The notes under the pieces were generated by a model. It was not told the DNA's origin and searched no databases. It was given only the letters and a program-made list of their open reading frames with translations. Of a stretch of DNA of 64,000 nucleotides, positions 52,308 to 61,900 are shown piece after piece (position 1 is the stretch's first letter; the number at the start of each line of letters is the position of its first letter). Source of the stretch: Pseudaminobacter sp040049255 (GTDB lineage Bacteria > Pseudomonadota > Alphaproteobacteria > Rhizobiales > Rhizobiaceae); the NCBI RefSeq assembly GCF_040049255.1, contig NZ_JBDZDR010000010.1:65890-129889 (forward strand), in the 5' to 3' direction. The translations under genes and the position numbers were made by a program.

Positions 52308-53698
52308 AGGTGGACGAGCGGCGGCGCGCGAAACCCAAATCGTCAAGACCGGCAGCCCCCGAACGCGAGGGCGGCAATGGCGCGCCCGGCCTTGCCGCGC
52401 GCAAGGCCGCGGCCAAGCTGCTGGCGGCAGTCATCGACGCCCATACCTCGCTCGACGGGCTCACCGACCACGATCATGGTCATCCGCAGTTTCGCGCACT
52501 CGACATGCGCGACCGCGCGCTGGTTCGCGCCATACTGGTCACCGCGCTGCGCTACCGGCGCACCATTGCAAATCTAATTGCCGCGAGGCTGGAGCGGCCC
52601 CTGCCGGCCAATGCCACCGCATTGTCCCATATATTGCATGTGGCGGCCGCGCAGATCCTGTTCCTCGACATTCCCGACAGCGCCGCGGTCGACCTTGCCG
52701 TCACCCACGCCAAGAGCGATCCGCGCACCGCGCGCTTCTCGGGCCTGGTCAACGGGGTGCTGCGTTCGATCGCGCGCGGCAAGGAGGCCGAGCTTCCGGC
52801 CACGCTGGCCTCCACGCAGGATGCGCCCGACTGGTTTCGCGACCGCCTTGTGGCGGCTTACGGCGCTGAAACCGCCACTCGCATCCTCGACATGCACCGC
52901 ATCGAGGCACCCGTCGACTTCACGGTGAAATCCGATCCCGAAGGCTGGGCCGAAAAACTTGGCGGCATCGTCCTGCCCACCGGCTCCGTCCGCGTCGGGC
53001 GTCTTGCGGCAGACGTGCCGGACCTGCCCGGCTTTGCCGAAGGCGAATGGTGGGTGCAGGATGCCGCTGCCGCTCTGCCGGCTCGCCTGTTTGGCGATGT
53101 CGCTGGCCAGCACATCGTTGATCTCTGCGCCGCACCCGGCGGCAAGACGGCCCAGCTTCTTTTGGCCGGCGCGCGCGTCACGGCCATCGACAATTCCAAA
53201 AACCGGTTGGCGCGGCTGGAGCAGAACCTTGCGCGGCTCGGCTACTCGGCCCGGACGGTGCATGCGGACATTCTGAAATTCGAGCCCGAAGAACTATTCG
53301 ATGCGGTTCTTCTGGATGCTCCCTGCTCGTCCACCGGAACGGTGCGCCGCCACCCCGACGTGCCCTGGGCCAAGACGCCCGAGGACATCGCCAAGCTTGC
53401 CGACCTGCAAACCCGTCTCCTTGCCCGAGCCGTCTTGATGGTGAAGCCCGGCGGCCGCATCGTTTTTTCCAATTGTTCGCTCGACCCGCTGGAAGGCGAG
53501 GCGATGCTCACAGCATCGCTCTCAGGATCGACGTCGATTGCCAACGACGCTGTCCAGCCCGGCGAGGTCCCGGGAATTGACGCTTTCCTGACCCCGCAAG
53601 GCGCGCTTCGCACCACGCCGGCAGACCTCGACATGGGAAAGCCCGAACTTTCCGGGCTCGATGGTTTCTTCGCAGCACGCCTGCGGCGGCTGGCGTGA
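52304..53698 (+). CDS. rsmB: 16S rRNA m5C967 methyltransferase RsmB-like
   Basis: A protein of about 464 residues with an N-terminal NusB-like domain (about 35-170) and a SAM-dependent methyltransferase domain: DLCAAPGGKTAQLLLAG, then DAPCSSTGTVRRHPDVPW (release Cys) and FSNCSLDPLEGE (catalytic Cys; the usual form is YxTCS). It methylates a cytosine of 16S rRNA. I propose GTG 52304, overlapping the htpX stop as GTGA; the frame is open to ATG 52265 inside htpX, so 13 more residues are possible. The substrate base is inferred from family membership. Confidence 0.9.
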   Translation: MKVDERRRAKPKSSRPAAPEREGGNGAPGLAARKAAAKLLAAVIDAHTSLDGLTDHDHGHPQFRALDMRDRALVRAILVTALRYRRTIANLIAARLERPLPANATALSHILHVAAAQILFLDIPDSAAVDLAVTHAKSDPRTARFSGLVNGVLRSIARGKEAELPATLASTQDAPDWFRDRLVAAYGAETATRILDMHRIEAPVDFTVKSDPEGWAEKLGGIVLPTGSVRVGRLAADVPDLPGFAEGEWWVQDAAAALPARLFGDVAGQHIVDLCAAPGGKTAQLLLAGARVTAIDNSKNRLARLEQNLARLGYSARTVHADILKFEPEELFDAVLLDAPCSSTGTVRRHPDVPWAKTPEDIAKLADLQTRLLARAVLMVKPGGRIVFSNCSLDPLEGEAMLTASLSGSTSIANDAVQPGEVPGIDAFLTPQGALRTTPADLDMGKPELSGLDGFFAARLRRLA

Positions 53699-53742
53699 GA
53701 CGGGCACAACTACGCGCTATGGTTGTAATGCAAGGCGAGCAC

Positions 53743-53769
53743 TTATCCACAGCTGTAGATTGTGGTTAA
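53743..53769. promoter_or_regulatory. Pair of inverted DnaA-box-like sites
   Basis: TTATCCACA (53743-53751), a perfect DnaA box, is followed nine bases later on the opposite strand by TTAACCACA (53769-53761), one mismatch from consensus. They lie in the rsmB-heparinase intergenic region, which is locally AT-rich. They could regulate the downstream gene or titrate DnaA; chance is not excluded. Confidence 0.4.
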
Positions 53770-53842
53770 TTTCGCCTTCGCATCAGGCGTTGAATCAGAT
53801 AAAAATTTCTCTTTTCGATTGCATTCCTTGGAGGGACGGTTT

Positions 53843-55564
53843 TTGTCGATTGCGGCAGGCAACACGGCAGAGCTTGGGACGCTCTTAGCCAAGGAGCTTT
53901 GGCGCAAGACCCGCCTCCGCCTGCGCGTGGGCCCGATCTATCGCTGGCGCTTTTCCGGGCGCACGCCCGAGCGCGTGCTGATCGCGCCGCCGGACCTGCG
54001 CCTTGCCGACCAGCAGATAGCGCTGGAAATCTACTACGGCCGTTTCCCCTTCGCCGGCCATATGGTCGAGACCGGCGGCCAATCGCCCTTCCACGTCGAA
54101 GTGCCCCATCGCGGCTGGAACAGATCGCTGCATGGCTTCCGCTGGCTGCGCCACATGCGCGCCGCAGGCACTGAGCTGGCCGCAGCCAATGCGCGGGCAC
54201 TCGTGGGCGACTGGGTCTCCACCCATGGCGGCCATATTGCCGGCACCGCATGGGACCCGGCCATCACCGCCAGGCGCATCATTGCCTGGCTGCAGCATTC
54301 CTCGGTCGTGCTTCAGGGGGCGGAGTTCCCTTTTTACCGCAGTTATCTGAAGTCGCTGGCGCTGCAAATTCGCTATTTGCGCTCGATGGCGCGCGAGATG
54401 CCGGATGGCGAGGAAAGGCTGCGGGCCCGGATAGCACTCGCCTTTTCCGCCTTGTCGCTGCCTGCGCCGGCGTCGGCGCTGCGCAGCGCCACGCGCAATC
54501 TTTCCGAGGAACTCGAGCGGCAGATCCTGCCGGATGGAGGCCATATCTCGCGCAACCCGATGGCAGTGCTCGAGTTGCTGGCCGACCTTCTGCCGCTGCG
54601 CCAGACCTATGCCAACCAAGCCGAAGCGCCGCCGGAAGCACTAATCGGGGCGGTTGAACGCATGCTGCCGGCGCTGCGCTTCTTCCGCCACCAAGACGGT
54701 AGCCTCGCGCGCTTCAACGGCATGGGCGTGACAATTCACGACCGCATCGCCGCTATCATGCGCCACGACGAAACGGCCGGCGCGCCGCTGCTGCACGCAC
54801 CGCACTCCGGCTACGAGCGGCTTTCGATGGGCCGCACAACGGTGATCGCCGATACGGGCCTGCCGCCACCGAGCGAGGTTTCGAACAAGGCCCATGCCGG
54901 CTTCCTGTCCTTCGAGATGTCGGCCGGCCGGCAGCACTACATCGTCAATGCGGGGATCGACGCCTACGGCGCGGAAGAACTGCGCCCGCTGTCGCGCGCA
55001 ACCGCCGCCCATTCGACTGCCGCCCTGAACGACAGCTCGTCGGCGCGCTTCAACCATTCGCCGCGCGTCCACGACCTGCTCGGCGCGCTGCTGATCGGCG
55101 GCCCGAGACAGGCTTCCTGCGAGCGCACAGACGCTTCTGGAACGCAGGGTTTCGTGGCCCGCCACGACGGCTACGCGGCGCGTTTCGGCATATGTCACGA
55201 GCGCGAAATGAAACTATCTGCCGAAGGCGCGCTTGTCTCCGGCGCGGATCGTTTCCTGCGCGAGGACGGCGCGCGCCCGCTCAACGATGGCCGCGACCAC
55301 GTCACGATCCGCTTTCACCTGCATCCGGACGTTGAGTTGCTGCGCGGCGACAATGGGCAGCTTGTGCTCTCCGCGGCCAACGCCGCGCCTTGGATTTTCA
55401 CCTGCCACGAGGTCGTGCCGCAGGTGGAGGAATCGATCTTCTTCGCCGGCGTGGGCGGTCCGCGGCGCAGCCGCCAGATCGTGCTGTCGTTCAGGGCCTC
55501 GCAGCTGCCCGAGGTCCACTGGCAGCTTGCGCAGGCCCATGGCGCTGCCGCCCAGCACGGCTAG
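53843..55564 (+). CDS. Heparinase II/III family protein
   Basis: A protein of about 573 residues with an N-terminal alpha/alpha toroid (helical, about 1-300) and a C-terminal beta-sandwich with HAGFLSFEMSAGRQHYIVNAG near 380, the heparinase II/III-like lyase signature. No signal peptide is evident. Related lyases cut uronic-acid polysaccharides, but the rhizobial homologue between rsmB and purH has no known substrate. I choose TTG 53843 because GGAGGG lies seven bases upstream, giving MSIAAGNTAELGTLLAKELWR; the frame opens at GTG 53762 with no ribosome site and would place the start over a DnaA-box-like site. Confidence 0.87.
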   Translation: MSIAAGNTAELGTLLAKELWRKTRLRLRVGPIYRWRFSGRTPERVLIAPPDLRLADQQIALEIYYGRFPFAGHMVETGGQSPFHVEVPHRGWNRSLHGFRWLRHMRAAGTELAAANARALVGDWVSTHGGHIAGTAWDPAITARRIIAWLQHSSVVLQGAEFPFYRSYLKSLALQIRYLRSMAREMPDGEERLRARIALAFSALSLPAPASALRSATRNLSEELERQILPDGGHISRNPMAVLELLADLLPLRQTYANQAEAPPEALIGAVERMLPALRFFRHQDGSLARFNGMGVTIHDRIAAIMRHDETAGAPLLHAPHSGYERLSMGRTTVIADTGLPPPSEVSNKAHAGFLSFEMSAGRQHYIVNAGIDAYGAEELRPLSRATAAHSTAALNDSSSARFNHSPRVHDLLGALLIGGPRQASCERTDASGTQGFVARHDGYAARFGICHEREMKLSAEGALVSGADRFLREDGARPLNDGRDHVTIRFHLHPDVELLRGDNGQLVLSAANAAPWIFTCHEVVPQVEESIFFAGVGGPRRSRQIVLSFRASQLPEVHWQLAQAHGAAAQHG

Positions 55565-55675
55565 AGCATCCGGCGGCTCGACTCGCAGCGATTTTACCTT
55601 TGCGGCGTTTGAATTCGGGGGTGGCTGTGCTAGGCCGCCCGCATCCAGCAAAACCAGCCCGAAAGGCCCGCTCCC

Positions 55676-57292
55676 ATGGCCGTCGCCTCCAAGAAAATCC
55701 CCGCCCCAGACCTGGTTCCCGTTCGCCGCGCATTGCTGTCCGTCTCCGATAAGACCGGCCTGATCGACTTCGCCGCAGCGCTTGCCAAGGCAGGCGTCGA
55801 GCTGGTGTCGACCGGCGGCACCGCCAAGGCGATCGCCGCCGCCGGTATCGCCGTGCGCGACGTTTCCGAGCTCACCGGTTTTCCCGAGATCATGGACGGT
55901 CGCGTGAAGACGCTGCACCCTTCGGTCCATGGCGCGCTGCTCGGCGTGCGCGACGACCCCGAGCATGCCGAAGCCATGCACGCCCACAACATCCAGCCCA
56001 TCGACCTGGTGGTGGTGAACCTCTACCCCTTCGAGGAAGTGCGCCAGTCCGGCGGCGACTATGCCTCGATCGTGGAGAACATCGACATCGGCGGGCCAGC
56101 CATGGTGCGTGCCTCGGCCAAGAACCACGCCTATGTCGCCATCGTCACCGATCCGGAAGACTACGCGCCGGTCCTGAATGCGCTGGAGCTGAACACCGGC
56201 AGCCTCTCCTACGAATTCCGCCAGAAGCTGGCGGCCAAGGCCTTTGCCCGCACCGCGGCCTATGATGCGGCGATCTCGGGCTGGTTCGCCGACGCGCTGG
56301 CCATCGAGCATCCCACCTGGCGCGCCTTCGGCGGCAAGCTCGAAAACGTCATGCGCTATGGCGAGAACCCGCACCAGCAGGCGGGCTTCTATGTCACCGG
56401 CGAGAAGCGCCCGGGCGTCGCCACCGCCAGGCAGTTGCAGGGCAAGCAGCTGTCCTACAACAACATCAACGACACCGACGCCGCGTTCGAGCTGGTCGGC
56501 GAGTTCGACCCGGCGGCTTCAGCTGCGGTCGCCATCATCAAGCACGCCAACCCTTGCGGCGTCGGCGAGGGTGCTAGCCTGAAGGACGCCTATCTCAAGG
56601 CGCTGGCCTGCGACCCGGTCTCGGCCTTCGGCGGCATCGTCGCGGTGAACCGCCTGCTCGACGCGGAAGCCGCGGAGGAGATCGTGAAGACCTTCACCGA
56701 AGTGATCATCGCGCCCGAGGCCAGCGAGGAGGCGCAAGCCATCATCGCCGCCAAGAAAAACCTGCGGCTGCTGGTGACCGGCGGCCTGCCCGACCCGCGC
56801 GCGCCCGGCATGGGGGTGAAGTCGGTGGCCGGCGGCTTGCTGGTGCAATCGCGCGACAATGCGGTGGTCGACGATTTCGAGCTGAAGGTGGTGACCAAAC
56901 GCGCGCCGACCGAGCGCGAGATGGCCGATTTGCGCTTCGCCTTCCGCGTCGCCAAGCACGTGAAATCCAATGCCATCGTCTATGTGAAGGACGGCGCGAC
57001 CGTGGGCATCGGCGCCGGCCAGATGAGCAGGGTGGACTCCTCGCGCATTGCCGCGCGCAAGTCGCTGGACGCGGCCGAGGCGGCGGGCATGGCCGAGCCG
57101 CTGACCAAGGGCTCAGTGGTTGCCTCCGACGCCTTCTTCCCCTTCGCCGACGGCCTGCTGTCGGCCATCGAGGCGGGCGCCACGGCGGTCATCCAGCCGG
57201 GCGGCTCGATGCGCGACGACGAGGTGATCGCCGCCGCCGACGAGCATGGCATCGCCATGGTGTTCACGGGGGTTCGGCATTTCCGGCACTGA
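55676..57292 (+). CDS. purH: Bifunctional AICAR formyltransferase/IMP cyclohydrolase
   Basis: The 538-residue enzyme performs the last two steps of IMP synthesis. The N-terminal cyclohydrolase domain (about 1-205) shows RRALLSVSDKTGLIDFAAALAKAGVELVSTGGT and MDGRVKTLHP; the C-terminal transformylase has LRYGENPHQ-type (MRYGENPHQQ), IIKHANPCG with the catalytic Lys-His, and the terminal GIAMVFTGVRHFRH. Length and motifs are intact. It follows the heparinase gene after 111 bases, and a long inverted repeat follows it. Confidence 0.97.
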   Translation: MAVASKKIPAPDLVPVRRALLSVSDKTGLIDFAAALAKAGVELVSTGGTAKAIAAAGIAVRDVSELTGFPEIMDGRVKTLHPSVHGALLGVRDDPEHAEAMHAHNIQPIDLVVVNLYPFEEVRQSGGDYASIVENIDIGGPAMVRASAKNHAYVAIVTDPEDYAPVLNALELNTGSLSYEFRQKLAAKAFARTAAYDAAISGWFADALAIEHPTWRAFGGKLENVMRYGENPHQQAGFYVTGEKRPGVATARQLQGKQLSYNNINDTDAAFELVGEFDPAASAAVAIIKHANPCGVGEGASLKDAYLKALACDPVSAFGGIVAVNRLLDAEAAEEIVKTFTEVIIAPEASEEAQAIIAAKKNLRLLVTGGLPDPRAPGMGVKSVAGGLLVQSRDNAVVDDFELKVVTKRAPTEREMADLRFAFRVAKHVKSNAIVYVKDGATVGIGAGQMSRVDSSRIAARKSLDAAEAAGMAEPLTKGSVVASDAFFPFADGLLSAIEAGATAVIQPGGSMRDDEVIAAADEHGIAMVFTGVRHFRH

Positions 57293-57313
57293 GGCCGCTC
57301 CCGAGCAAGTAAG

Positions 57314-57455
57314 TACCCCCACCCCTTACCCCTCCCCACAAGGGGGAGGGGACGATTTCGTCGCGTAGCTATCAAGAAGGGCGGATGGTGGCGCTGAGAG
57401 ATCGGGCGTCACAGTCCCCCCTCCCCCTTGTGGGGAGGGGTCAGGGGTGGGGGTA
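57314..57455. repeat. Long inverted repeat with self-complementary arms
   Basis: Arm 57314-57351 is the reverse complement of 57418-57455 with one mismatch in 38 bases; 66 bases lie between. Each arm also contains an internal palindrome (CCCCTCCCC-ACA-AGGGGGAGGGG type), so several hairpins are possible. It fills the gap between the convergent purH and MFS genes. The C/G-rich motif looks like an interspersed intergenic repeat of the kind frequent in rhizobial genomes; that comparison is from memory. Confidence 0.85.
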
Positions 57456-57482
57456 TTCAAGATTCCCCCACCCAAAAAGCAC

Positions 57483-58862
57483 TCACTTCGCCCTGTCCGC
57501 CGGATAGGGCGTCGGCCACAGCACCGCCATGCCCACCACCAGGAACACGACGATGACCGTCATGCCGAGCCTCGGCGTGCCGGTCATGGCCGTGATAGTG
57601 GCATAGAGGAACGGCGCCAGGAAACTCGTGGCGCGGCCGGCAAGCGCGTAGATGCCGAAATAGCGCCCCGCCTCGGCCGGCGTCACGCTGCGCGCGAGAT
57701 AGGAACGCGAGGAAGCCTGCACCGGTCCGAAGGCAAGGCCGATCAGCAGCCCATAGAGAATGTAGGCCTTTTCCGCGGGCGTGGCGAAGAAGCCGCCGGT
57801 GTCGGCTCCGTCGAGCTGCAGCGCGCCGAACAGCGTGTAACCCGGCCCAGTGGAAAGGATGCCAAGCGTCGCCACGATCAGCATGGTCAGCGCGATCATC
57901 ACCACCTTCTTGGAGCCCAGCGCCGTGTCGAGCCGGCTGGCTGCCAGGCAGCCGAAGATCGCCACTACGTTGAGGATGATGCCGAACAGGCCGATCTCGG
58001 TGATGGACCAGCCGAACATGGCGGCCGCGAACACACCGCCCAGCGCCAGCAGCGCGTTGACGCCGTCCTGGTAGATCATGCGGGCGACGAGGAAGCGCAG
58101 GATGCCGCTGCGCCGGCGCACTTCGCCGAGCGTCGATTTGAGCTCGGCGAGGCCGGCGCGCACCGCCGGCCGCAGCGCCTTGCCCTTGGCGCCATCGGGC
58201 GTGAGGAGGAACATCGGCAGGATGAAGACGAGATACCACAGCGCCGAAAGCGGGCCGGTGGCGCGCGCATCCTCACCCAGCTTCGGATCGAGGCCGAACA
58301 GCGGCTCGGCGCCGATCAGCGTGAGGCCTGTTTCCGGCGAGCCGGCCAGGAACAGGATCACGAAGACCAGCGCGATCATGCCGCCGACATAGCCAAGCCC
58401 CCAGGCGATGTTCGACACACTGCCGATCTCGGCCTTGGGCACCAGCCGCGGCATCATGGAATCGTTGAAGACGATGGAGAACTCCGCCGCCACAGAGGCG
58501 AGCGAGAAGAACAGGATAACCGGCAGCAGCGGCGAGCCGGGCGCCGCATACCAGAGCATGCACAGGCTGAAGATCTTGATCACCGCGAAAAAGGCGATCC
58601 AGGGCTTGCGCTGGCCGGTGTGGTCGGCAATCGAGCCGAGCACCGGCGAAAGAATGGCGATCGCGAAGCCGGCCGCCGCTATGCCATAGCCCCAGGCCGC
58701 CTGGCCCATGGCCGGATCGGTCGCCATACGGGACACCACATAGGGGCCAAAGATGAAGGTGGTGACCACCGTGAAGAAGGGCTGCGCCGCCCAGTCGAAG
58801 AACATCCAGCCCCAGATGCCGGCGCGCGACGCCCTGCTGCTCTCCATGCTGACCTCGGCCAT
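57483..58862 (-). CDS. MFS transporter, UMF1/Atg22-like
   Basis: A 459-residue protein with about 12 membrane segments. The opening WGWMFFDWAAQPFFTVVTTFIFGPY resembles UMF1/Atg22-type major facilitators (YDWANSAF-like), with GSIADHTGQRKPW as the loop 2-3 motif. Relatives export amino acids from vacuoles in yeast; bacterial substrates are not known. GGAGGGG just upstream supports the ATG. It is convergent with purH and lies 103 bases downstream of the glutamate dehydrogenase gene, on the same strand, so the two may be co-transcribed. Confidence 0.88.
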   Translation of the reverse strand: MAEVSMESSRASRAGIWGWMFFDWAAQPFFTVVTTFIFGPYVVSRMATDPAMGQAAWGYGIAAAGFAIAILSPVLGSIADHTGQRKPWIAFFAVIKIFSLCMLWYAAPGSPLLPVILFFSLASVAAEFSIVFNDSMMPRLVPKAEIGSVSNIAWGLGYVGGMIALVFVILFLAGSPETGLTLIGAEPLFGLDPKLGEDARATGPLSALWYLVFILPMFLLTPDGAKGKALRPAVRAGLAELKSTLGEVRRRSGILRFLVARMIYQDGVNALLALGGVFAAAMFGWSITEIGLFGIILNVVAIFGCLAASRLDTALGSKKVVMIALTMLIVATLGILSTGPGYTLFGALQLDGADTGGFFATPAEKAYILYGLLIGLAFGPVQASSRSYLARSVTPAEAGRYFGIYALAGRATSFLAPFLYATITAMTGTPRLGMTVIVVFLVVGMAVLWPTPYPADRAK

Positions 58863-58965
58863 GTCCCCTCCCGTGCAGGACGCGGCGCATCCTGCATGGA
58901 TGCGCGCGGGCGGTTCTGCTCCGAACCGCTTCGTGTGCCTGTTGTCGACGGCCAGCGGGCGGCCG

Positions 58966-61900
58966 TCAACCGGTCAAATCGCTCATCAGCCCGGAAGCCA
59001 CGGTCAGACGGGAGACGCTGATGTCGCCGCCCTCGGTCAGCCCCTGCAGGCGCTCGCGGACCCGCAGGACGCGGCCGCCGCCGGTCTCCAGCCACGCCGC
59101 CACCGGATCGGCCGCCGCGCCGAAGCCGGCCAGCGCCGCCACCGCCACGCGGCGCCGGGCGGCATCAATGGTGTCGGTGGCGCGCGACAGCGCCAACTCG
59201 TCATAGTAGTCCGAAGGCGTGATGGCCCGCGCGGCATCTTCCATGCGCGCGATGCGGAAGGCATCGCTGACCGCGAAGAAGGCTTTTGCCGCCGTCGCGA
59301 GGTCGGACCTGGCGGCCTGCGCCACCAGCGATATGTCCGGGATCAGCTCGGCAATGTCGCCAAGCGCAAGGCGCTCCGCCAGCCCTTGCGGAGCCCCGGC
59401 TGCCACCAGGTCGTCGCGGCGGGCGGCCAGGCGCGCCTTGCTGAAAGCCGGCAGCAGCTCGGCCAGTCTCGGCTCCAGCGCCCGGCGCGCCTCGGCAAGC
59501 GCTGCGATCTCCCGGTCGATTGGGCCTTCGCCCGCCGCATTGCGCAGATACCAGCTGGTAGTAACGAAGATCAGCCGTCCGACGGACTGGTAGAGGTCGA
59601 GCTGGACCTGCCCGTCGATGCAATTGTCGAGCGCGTCGATCTCGCGATAGAGCGTGGGCAGGTCAAAACCTTCCCGCACCCCCACGAAGGCGCGCACCAC
59701 GTCGGCCGCACTGCAGCCGGTGTTTTCCTGCAGGCGGTTGACGAAGGAAGGACCGCCGCGATTGACCACATCATTGGCCAGCACGCGCGCGATGATCTCG
59801 CGGCGCAGCCGGTGGGCCCTGATCTCGTCGGCATATTTCTTCGTCATCAGATCGGGGAAGTACCCCATCAGGTCGCGCTCGAAATGCGGATCGTTCAGAA
59901 GGTCGCTGCCGACGATGTCGTAGAACAGCACGATCTTGGCATAGGCGAGCAGCACGCCGAGCTCGGCCCGGGTGAGCGGCTCGCCGCGCGCTTCGCGTTC
60001 GGCAAGTGCTGCCGCCGAAGGCAGGAACTCGACCGCGCGGTCGAGCAGGCCGCGCGCCTCCAGCGCGTTCATGAACCGGCCCTGATGGGCGATATCCGCC
60101 AGACCGCGCTGGCGTTGCAGCGATAGCGCCAGCGTCTGCTGGTAGTTGTTGGCGAGCACCAAGTCGGCGACCTCGTCGGTCATCTCGGCCAGCAGCTTGT
60201 TGCGCGTGGGCCGGGTCAGAGCCCCTTTCCGCATGGCCGAGGCAAGCGCGATCTTGATGTTGACCTCGAGGTCCGACGAATTCACACCGGCCGAATTGTC
60301 GATGGCATCGGAGTTGCAACGGCCGCCCCGCAGGCCGAACTCGATGCGCGCGCGCTGGGTGACGCCGAGATTGGCGCCCTCGCCGATCACCCTGGCGCGC
60401 ACCTCCGCGGCAGTGACGCGGATGGCATCATTGGCGCGGTCGCCTACTTCCAGATTGCTCTCGCCGGTGCCGCGCACATAGGTGCCGATGCCGCCGAACC
60501 AAAGCAGGTCGACCTCTGCCTTGAGGATCGCGCTGATGATCTCGGTGGGCGAGGCAGTCGTCCTGGCAAGGCCGATGGCCTTGGCCGCAGGCGCCGGCAA
60601 GGTCACCGACTTCTGGCTGCGCGAAACCACGATGCCACCCACCGACAATCTGGTCTTGTCATAGTCCTGCCAGCTCGAGCGCGGCAGCGCGAACAGCCGC
60701 TTGCGCTCCGCAAAGGCGGCGGCCGGGTCCGGATCGGGATCGATGAAGATATCGCGATGGTCGAAGGCGGCGATGAGACGCGTCTGCTGCGATAGCAGCA
60801 TGCCGTTGCCGAACACGTCGCCCGACATGTCGCCCACGCCCACCACTGTGAAGGGCGAGGTCTGGATATCGCGGTTCATCTCGCGGAAGTGCCGCTTCAC
60901 CGCTTCCCAGGCGCCGCGCGCGGTGATGCCCATCTTCTTGTGGTCGTAGCCGGCCGAGCCGCCAGAAGCGAAGGCATCGTCCAGCCAGAAGCCATGCGCC
61001 TCGCTGATGGCGTTGGCCGTGTCGGAGAAGGTGGCCGTGCCCTTGTCGGCGGCGACCACGAAATAAGGGTCGTCGCCGTCGCGGCGCGTTACGCCCTCGG
61101 GCGGCACGACCTGATCGCCTTCGATGTTATCGGTCACGGAAAGCATGCTGGAGATGAAATTGACGTAAGCCGCCTTGCCGGCCTCGAACACCGCGTCGCG
61201 GCTGCCGCCCACGGGCAGGCGCTTGGGATAGAAGCCGCCCTTGGCGCCCACCGGCACGATGACCGCGTTCTTCACCTGCTGCGCCTTGACCAGGCCCAGC
61301 ACCTCGGTGCGATAGTCCTGCGCCCGGTCGGACCAGCGCAAGCCGCCGCGCGCAACAGGACCGAAGCGCAGATGCACGCCCTCGACCTCCGGTCCATAGA
61401 CGAAGATCTCGCGCCACGGCCGTGGCTCGGGCAGGCCGTCTATCGCGCGCGAGTCCAGCTTGATCGCCAGCGACTGGCCCTCCTGCTTCATATCACCCAC
61501 GAAATAGTTGGTGCGAACCGAGGCTACGATGAGGTTGAGGTAGCGCCGGATGATGGTGTCGTCATCGATGCTCGGCACCTGCTCCAGGGCATCCTTGATC
61601 GATGCCTTGATGTGCATGGCCGTCACGTCGCCGTCTTTCGCAGTCGGGTCGAAGCGTGCAACGAAAAGCTCGAACAGGGCGCGTGCGATCTGCGGGTAAC
61701 GGTTCAGCGCGGCGGCGATGAAATCCTGGCTCTGCGAAATGCCGGCCTGCTGCAGGTAGCGCCCATAGGCGCGCAGGATACCGATTGCCGGCGGCGGCAG
61801 CGCGGCTGTTTGCGCCAGCGCATTATAGCCGTCATTGTCGGCATCGCCGCGCCACACCGACAGGAACACTTGCTCGAACAGCGCTCCATCGTCCGAGAGG

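Noticed and set aside
57314..57455. Possible CRISPR-like or IS-end structure
   Set aside because: Only one pair of inverted arms, with no direct repeats, spacers, transposase or visible target duplication.
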